Shown in pieces: positions 15,051-19,222 of a stretch of 19,222 nucleotides of DNA (positions within the stretch are counted from its first letter, which is position 1; every line of letters starts with the position of its first letter). This stretch comes from Ferrimicrobium sp. (GTDB lineage Bacteria > Actinomycetota > Acidimicrobiia > Acidimicrobiales > Acidimicrobiaceae). The stretch covers positions 1 to 19,222 of the forward strand of contig DAHXNM010000119.1 in NCBI GenBank assembly GCA_027365375.1. Direction: 5' to 3'. Below the pieces are notes generated by a model. The model was given only the letters and a program-made list of their open reading frames with translations. It searched no databases and was not told the DNA's origin. Made by a program: the position numbers and the translations under genes.

Positions 15051-15800
15051 CTAGAACATACCCATAACTTCGTTGCCGCCATCTATGACGACCGTGGTTC
15101 CGGTCATCCATTTGGCATCCGGGGACAATAAGAATGAAATGACGCCTGCAACATCTCCTGGCTCCCCGATGCGGCCAAGTGGCAGGCGTTTCGAAAGCTG
15201 GCCCTCCAGCGAGTCAACCAGCATGGAGGCAAACTGGGTGCGAATCAGGCCCGGCGCTACCGTATTCACTCGAATCTGTGGACCCAGCTCCGCTCCAAAC
15301 TGGCGGGTCATATGCAAAAGCGCCGCCTTCTGGACGTTGTACCACCCGATCAGTGGCTCAACATGGAGGCCACCGATGGAGGCCACATTCACCACCGCTC
15401 CCTGATGATCACGACCACCAAGACGCTTCGCAAACTCTTGAATCATCATGGTTGGCGCTTTGAGATTGACCTGATAGACGACGTCCATTACCTTGGGAGT
15501 CAACTCCACCATCGGACCCGCCCACGGATTCGTAGCAGCATTATTCACCAACAACGTAACTGTGCCGAGCATCTCCTCGGTCATGTCGAAGATAGCCGCT
15601 GGTGCCCCCTCCTCGCGCAGGTTCGCCGGACAGCTACCGACTACCGCGCCGGGAACCAAATCGCTTATCTGCCTGGAGGCGGCGTCGAGCTCATCGTGCT
15701 TCCTTGCAACCAGCATCACCTGATGTCCATCTTGGGCGAGCCGCGTAGCGGTAGCGAGCCCAATACCTCGCGATCCCCCTGTGACAATAGCAACACCCAT
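15051..15800 (-). CDS. short-chain dehydrogenase/reductase (SDR, FabG-like)
   Basis: A 249-residue classical SDR using NAD(P)H. It has the Rossmann TGGSRGIG (7-14), NNAA (86-89) and the catalytic set S141 (VASIGG), Y154 and K158 (YNVQK). The PG motif is in VNTVAPGLIRTQ, and the C-terminal end reads TGTTVVIDGGNEVMG. R33 after the second strand (VARK) favours NADPH. FabG-like 3-oxoacyl reduction or a general alcohol dehydrogenase role are both possible; context does not decide. The ATG has AAAGGAG five bases upstream. It lies ahead of the permease on the same strand with a 127-base gap and is divergent from the YyaL-like gene. Confidence 0.93.
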   Translation of the reverse strand: MGVAIVTGGSRGIGLATATRLAQDGHQVMLVARKHDELDAASRQISDLVPGAVVGSCPANLREEGAPAAIFDMTEEMLGTVTLLVNNAATNPWAGPMVELTPKVMDVVYQVNLKAPTMMIQEFAKRLGGRDHQGAVVNVASIGGLHVEPLIGWYNVQKAALLHMTRQFGAELGPQIRVNTVAPGLIRTQFASMLVDSLEGQLSKRLPLGRIGEPGDVAGVISFLLSPDAKWMTGTTVVIDGGNEVMGMF

Positions 15801-15814
15801 TACAACTCCTTTCG

Positions 15815-15842
15815 TTGACCTTTCCCAAGATTAGACCATAAG
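15815..15842 (+). promoter_or_regulatory. possible promoter of the YyaL-like gene
   Basis: TTGACC (15815-15820) and CATAAG (15837-15842) are 16 bases apart in the divergent gap. A start near 15849 would give a leader of about 70 bases. The -10 box is only a four-of-six match. Confidence 0.28.
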
Positions 15843-15917
15843 TATCGCCGTAAACAGCACGCTCTGTCGTGACACCAGATGACGCAAGCCTCCTGGATGC
15901 TAGGCTTGCGATCAACG

Positions 15918-17918
15918 ATGAGCGCGATCCCACCCCCACCAACCAACCGGCTCTCCGAGTGTTCAAGTCGGTACCTGCGCCAGCATGCAAACGATCCAGT
16001 TGCATGGCAACCCTATGGCCAAGCCGCCTTCGATCTCGCGGACTCCCTTGATCGTCCGCTCCTGTTATCGATCGGCTACTCAGCTTGCCACTGGTGTCAC
16101 GTCATGGCTCACGAAACCTTCAACAAGCCTGAGATCGCGGACTTCCTAAACAACCATTTCATTTGCATCAAGGTCGATCGCGAAGAGCATCCGGATGTAG
16201 ACGCGCTCTACATGGAGGCGCTCATCGCTCAACAAGGCAATGGTGGATGGCCGATTACCGTCTTTGCCACAGCCACCGGCGTCCCGATCTACTGCGCCAC
16301 CTACCTGCCACCGTTCACCAGTTCCCATCTGCCAGGACTCCTCCCCATCGCTGAGAAGATCATTCGTCTTCGCGATGAACAGCCGGAGACTCTGCTCGAG
16401 GCGAGCAGAGAGTACGAGTCAGCCCTGTCCTCCCAGCATGCACTTCCTCAAACCTCCGATCTCGAACTCGATCCAACGTTGGTGCTAGAACAGATGATCT
16501 CTGAGCTGTGGGAGCGCTTTGACCCGGAGTTTGGAGGTTTCGGCAACCAGCCCAAGTTTCCACAACCATACGTCCTTGACATCCTATGGCGCTCTCGTAG
16601 GTTGGCTAATGATCCAACGCGCGTAGAGAAGATGGTAATCACCACCCTGAAAGCGCTAGCCAACGGGGGTATCCATGATCACATCGACGGTGGATTCTTC
16701 CGCTACTCCACCGATCGCTTTTGGATCACTCCTCACTTCGAGAAGATGCTCTATGACCAGGCTGGATTGCTCTCACTCTTTGCTACAGTCGCCGTTGACA
16801 CCGACGATGAGGATCTACGATGGGTAGCAAGACGTATTTTTTCGTTTGCTCTATCCACACTAAAGCTTGAGAACGGACTCTACGCCTCCTCCGCCGACGC
16901 CGATGCCGACGGAGATGAAGGTGGATACTACCTTCTTGGAGCCAAAGAGCTTAAGGAGCTGTTAGCCGACGATTACGATACTTTTGCCCAATTCTATGGC
17001 GTCAGTGCTGGAGGTAACTTCGAGGGTCGAAGCATCCTCCACCGCCCCTCTGGAGCCAGACCACAACCGAACTCTCAGGTTGCCCGCTTGTTACCAAAAG
17101 TCTCGAGCTATCGCCGCGACCGTGCAGGACTCGGGATAGACGACAAGGCAACCTGCGACGGCAATGCAGCCTGGGCGGCAGCCCTGCTTCGAACAGGCCG
17201 ATTCATTGCAGATTCTGAGATCCTCAACGAGGGCCTTCGACTCATCGAACGGATCCGTGCGACGTTCCGGGTAGGTGATGACCTGTTTCACGTGAGTTAC
17301 CAGCAGACCACAAACATCGACGGCTTCGCCTCCGACTACGTCAACTACGCCGGAGGGATGCTCGAGGCTTTCACCTCCACTGGCGAGGTTAGCTGGATCG
17401 AAGAGGCATCGTGGGCACTCAAGCGCGCCATCGCGTTGTTCACCAGTGCCAACGGCCCCGAACTCGCTATTGGTCGCCGAGGCGGTACACTACCCTTCCA
17501 AAGTTTCGATCGCTATGACGGTGCCACCCCGTCTACTAACTCACTCTTTGCGTGGTTGGCCCATAGGGTTGGCTTCATCACCGACGACTCGGAGCTCCAG
17601 GCAACGGCAACAAGGGTGATCCATGCATACTTGCCGCTCATCTCACGAGTTCCCGCTTCCTTCTCGATCCTCTGCTGGGTTCATGCCGAACTCGAACTTG
17701 GCACCACCGAGATTCTTATTCCTGGTCACGCCCATCGAGAACTGGTCGATGTAGCACTCTCAAACACTCGCGGCGATCTGATCGTGATCCATGGTGATGA
17801 CTCTCCGCTCTTGACTGGGCTCGAGAGCGGATCAGCCTACCTGTGTCAGAACCGCGTCTGCCAGCTACCCACCACCGACCCCACAAACCTACGCAGCGCA
17901 CTTGAGAGGATTGAATGA
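15918..17918 (+). CDS. YyaL/SSP411-type thioredoxin-domain protein
   Basis: A 666-residue member of the YyaL/SSP411 (SPATA20) family. An N-terminal thioredoxin-like domain (about 8-170) opens with NRLSECSSRYLRQHANDPVAW and has the family motif IGYSACHWCHVMAHE (C57, C60), then VDREEHPDVDALYM and GNGGWPITVF. The rest is an alpha/alpha-barrel resembling six-hairpin glycosidases, with FGNQPKFP, GGIHDHIDGGFFRYSTD and PHFEKMLYDQAGL, all recognisable SSP411 blocks. The biochemical role of the family is not established; redox sensing or sugar-linked function has been proposed. The ATG at 15918 fits the family start, while an in-frame ATG at 15879 adds 13 odd residues. Neither has a good ribosome-binding site. 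It ends in an ATGA overlap with the next gene. Confidence 0.92.
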   Translation: MSAIPPPPTNRLSECSSRYLRQHANDPVAWQPYGQAAFDLADSLDRPLLLSIGYSACHWCHVMAHETFNKPEIADFLNNHFICIKVDREEHPDVDALYMEALIAQQGNGGWPITVFATATGVPIYCATYLPPFTSSHLPGLLPIAEKIIRLRDEQPETLLEASREYESALSSQHALPQTSDLELDPTLVLEQMISELWERFDPEFGGFGNQPKFPQPYVLDILWRSRRLANDPTRVEKMVITTLKALANGGIHDHIDGGFFRYSTDRFWITPHFEKMLYDQAGLLSLFATVAVDTDDEDLRWVARRIFSFALSTLKLENGLYASSADADADGDEGGYYLLGAKELKELLADDYDTFAQFYGVSAGGNFEGRSILHRPSGARPQPNSQVARLLPKVSSYRRDRAGLGIDDKATCDGNAAWAAALLRTGRFIADSEILNEGLRLIERIRATFRVGDDLFHVSYQQTTNIDGFASDYVNYAGGMLEAFTSTGEVSWIEEASWALKRAIALFTSANGPELAIGRRGGTLPFQSFDRYDGATPSTNSLFAWLAHRVGFITDDSELQATATRVIHAYLPLISRVPASFSILCWVHAELELGTTEILIPGHAHRELVDVALSNTRGDLIVIHGDDSPLLTGLESGSAYLCQNRVCQLPTTDPTNLRSALERIE

Positions 17919-18526
17919 AACCGGTCGCTCGCTACCTTCTCCTTGGTTCGATAGCAGAGAACAGCCTCCGCCGTGAGCTGATCGTAGCTGATACCGCCAA
18001 GCGTCGACTCTTACGGCTTCAACTCCCGGCCGACACCGACATCGAGGCACCAACCTACATGGATCTTGAGAACGCCGCTCCGACCCCGGATGTTGACCCA
18101 GCACGCCCAGAGCAGATACGTGCCACCACCCTTCGGCGCATCAGCCGACCGCCGAAGTCCAAGCTTGTCGCAGCAGTCCTTGAGGAACTCTCTCAAACCG
18201 AGGAGCTGCCTCCGCTCTTCCTCCCTGGTCCGAGCGTGGCCTACTCACGTTTCGACGCTTCATTTCCATCGGTAGCGAGCCTCGCTCTCCACGATCCAAT
18301 TCTCGAACCTCAATTGGATGGCAAGTTACTGCTAGGGTTTGTCTGGCATGGGCGTCGCCATCACGTTCCATTCACCAAGGAACTCGCAGGCCACTTTGAC
18401 GTCAATACCCAAGTGGGTGGGCGCAAATGGAAGCTCGTCAGGGATGGGATCCCTGCATACGCCGTTGCCGCCTACAGCGCCCCATTCGAAGGCTACTGCA
18501 AGAAGTGGATCGTCGCGCTTTACTAG
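17915..18526 (+). CDS. hypothetical protein, 203 aa, coupled to YyaL-like gene
   Basis: The ATG lies in an ATGA overlap with the preceding stop, so translation is very likely coupled and the start is well fixed. I do not recognise the family. The N-terminal part (1-45) is mixed strand/helix (RYLLLGSIAENSLRRELIVAD), the middle (about 45-85) is proline- and charge-rich and probably flexible, and the C-terminal half (about 95-203) is compact. The latter contains LGFVWHGRRHHVPFTKEL, a VGGRKWKLVRDGIPAYAVAAY segment and one cysteine in GYCKKW. There is no signal peptide or membrane helix. It is cytoplasmic and possibly a partner of the YyaL-like protein. Confidence 0.82.
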   Translation: MKPVARYLLLGSIAENSLRRELIVADTAKRRLLRLQLPADTDIEAPTYMDLENAAPTPDVDPARPEQIRATTLRRISRPPKSKLVAAVLEELSQTEELPPLFLPGPSVAYSRFDASFPSVASLALHDPILEPQLDGKLLLGFVWHGRRHHVPFTKELAGHFDVNTQVGGRKWKLVRDGIPAYAVAAYSAPFEGYCKKWIVALY

Positions 18527-18946
18527 TAGCTAAACGCGCTATAGCGCTAACGCGCGAACCAATGCAGCATGAAACTCCCTTTGCACCATCTTGTGAACTG
18601 TGTTCCAGCAGCGTAATGCCCACCTTGACTACCACGGCCCAGATGCTTGAGCGGGTCATCTCGCTCAATTCATGATCACATCAGTCCTGGATGTACTCTC
18701 CGAAGTTACCAAACAATATATTGCCACCACCTGGTAGGCGAGAGGCAGCCCTTGACAGCGGCCAAAATTCGGCTCTCGAAGTTCGAAGAGTATCACCGAG
18801 TTGCACACGCTGATCAAGGCCAATAACCTCAACGCAGATGGCAAATGCAATTGAGCACAGTAAGTGATGCCTGCGCACCGACGCATCACAACTTCGTCAC
18901 CGACTGACGAGGATGCTAAGGTTGCAAGAATGGAGGAGGAGGAGAG
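18527..18946. other. 420-base intergenic region
   Basis: Between the 203-residue protein gene and the AhpD-like gene. It starts with a 12-base perfect palindrome (18536-18547). A minus-strand frame at 18681-18878 (GTG start, 65 residues, ending NILFGNFGEYIQD) and small plus-strand frames are present, but none has a ribosome-binding site or a family feature. Nothing else is supported. Confidence 0.55.
18536..18547. repeat. 12-base palindrome GCGCTATAGCGC
   Basis: A perfect palindrome 10 bases after the stop of the 203-residue gene, within a wider CGCG-rich stretch. It may be part of a transcript-end hairpin or a protein-binding site; the sequence alone does not decide. Confidence 0.5.
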
Positions 18947-19222
18947 ATGACAAAGGTACCATTTTGGTTCAACACAACCGAGCAGGCTCCAAATCTCGAC
19001 GTTGATATCGCCGAACGAATCGAAGCAGTCCGCGAAAAGTCGGGTTTCCTGCCCAACGTGTTCGCTACGCTGTCATACTTCCCTGCTGAATTCCGTGCCT
19101 TCTTCGCCTACCATAACGCTCTCATGGAAGGAGACTCAGCTCTCACGAAGGCAGAGCGCGAGATGATCGTGGTATCGACCTCAGCTGCCAACGAATGTAC
19201 CTATTGCGTCGTTGCACATGGA
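18947..19222 (+). CDS. AhpD-like/peroxidase-related protein, partial (runs off right edge)
   Basis: Ninety-two N-terminal residues of a carboxymuconolactone decarboxylase/AhpD-like protein. The ATG is preceded directly by GGAGGAGGAGAG. The visible part has IAERIEAVREKSGFLPNVFATL (helical start), FFAYHNALME and LTKAEREMIVVSTSAANEC. It then reads CTYCVVAHG, the CxxCxxxH redox centre (C84, C87, H91). AhpD-type proteins act as thiol-based peroxidases or disulphide reductants in oxidative-stress defence. The pattern best fits the uncharacterised peroxidase-related subgroup. The C-terminal half lies beyond the window. Confidence 0.9.
   Translation, partial: MTKVPFWFNTTEQAPNLDVDIAERIEAVREKSGFLPNVFATLSYFPAEFRAFFAYHNALMEGDSALTKAEREMIVVSTSAANECTYCVVAHG

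Noticed and set aside
15312..15818. Plus-strand frame of 168 codons across the SDR gene
   Set aside because: It is the antisense of a clear SDR with intact catalytic residues; no start signal or motif of its own.
18560..18675. Plus-strand short frame with a CELC motif after the 203-residue gene
   Set aside because: No ribosome-binding site, low-complexity Ser/Thr content and no neighbour support.
18681..18878. Minus-strand 65-codon frame with GTG start
   Set aside because: No ribosome-binding site before it and no family resemblance; it could be a decayed gene but I cannot support a call.

Overview
The window reads as bacterial chromosome of intermediate GC content. Gene families, frequent GTG starts and a menaquinone (vitamin K2) gene set suggest an actinobacterial host. 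A moderate-GC Acidimicrobiia member, such as a Ferrimicrobium-like acidophile, would fit, but that placement is inference from sequence style and not a database result. I see no rRNA, tRNA, CRISPR array, insertion sequence or phage gene. Most of the window is ordinary housekeeping and energy-metabolism DNA.

Left part (1-3747): the 5' part of an alpha/beta hydrolase leaves the left edge on the minus strand. Upstream of it is a small cysteine-containing protein in the same reading frame, separated from the hydrolase by a single amber codon. A 74-residue protein of unknown function points the other way. A large secreted lipoprotein with Ig-like and Asp-box repeat regions follows on the minus strand, preceded by about 320 bases without a gene.

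Centre (3748-13037): a flavin-reductase-like protein and RNase D form a coupled minus-strand pair (TAATG junction). The flavin-reductase-like gene starts head to head with a HIT-family hydrolase, and the two start codons share bases. tyrS and menD form another minus-strand pair (GTGA overlap); the tyrS 3' end overlaps the HIT gene. The rest of the menaquinone block is menH (plus, divergent from menD), menB-menA (minus, 3 bases apart) and menE (plus, divergent from menB). Together MenD, MenH, MenE, MenB and MenA cover SEPHCHC synthesis, SHCHC formation, OSB activation, naphthoate ring closure and prenylation. MenF, MenC, the DHNA-CoA thioesterase and the final methyltransferase are not in the window. 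A good sigma70-type promoter and a 32-codon leader ORF precede menE.

Right part (13038-19222): a 428-base convergent spacer carries several repeated short words. It is followed by an APC-family amino-acid permease and a short-chain dehydrogenase on the minus strand. Divergent from them, a YyaL/SSP411-type thioredoxin-domain protein is translationally coupled (ATGA) to an unrecognised 203-residue protein. After about 420 bases without a confident gene, the window ends inside an AhpD-like/peroxidase-related gene with a CxxCxxxH centre.

I did not find a clear new defence or mobile system. The best leads are the amber-separated small-protein/hydrolase pair, the menE leader ORF, the HIT/flavin-reductase shared start, the repeat-bearing spacer 13038-13465, and the unknown protein coupled to YyaL.
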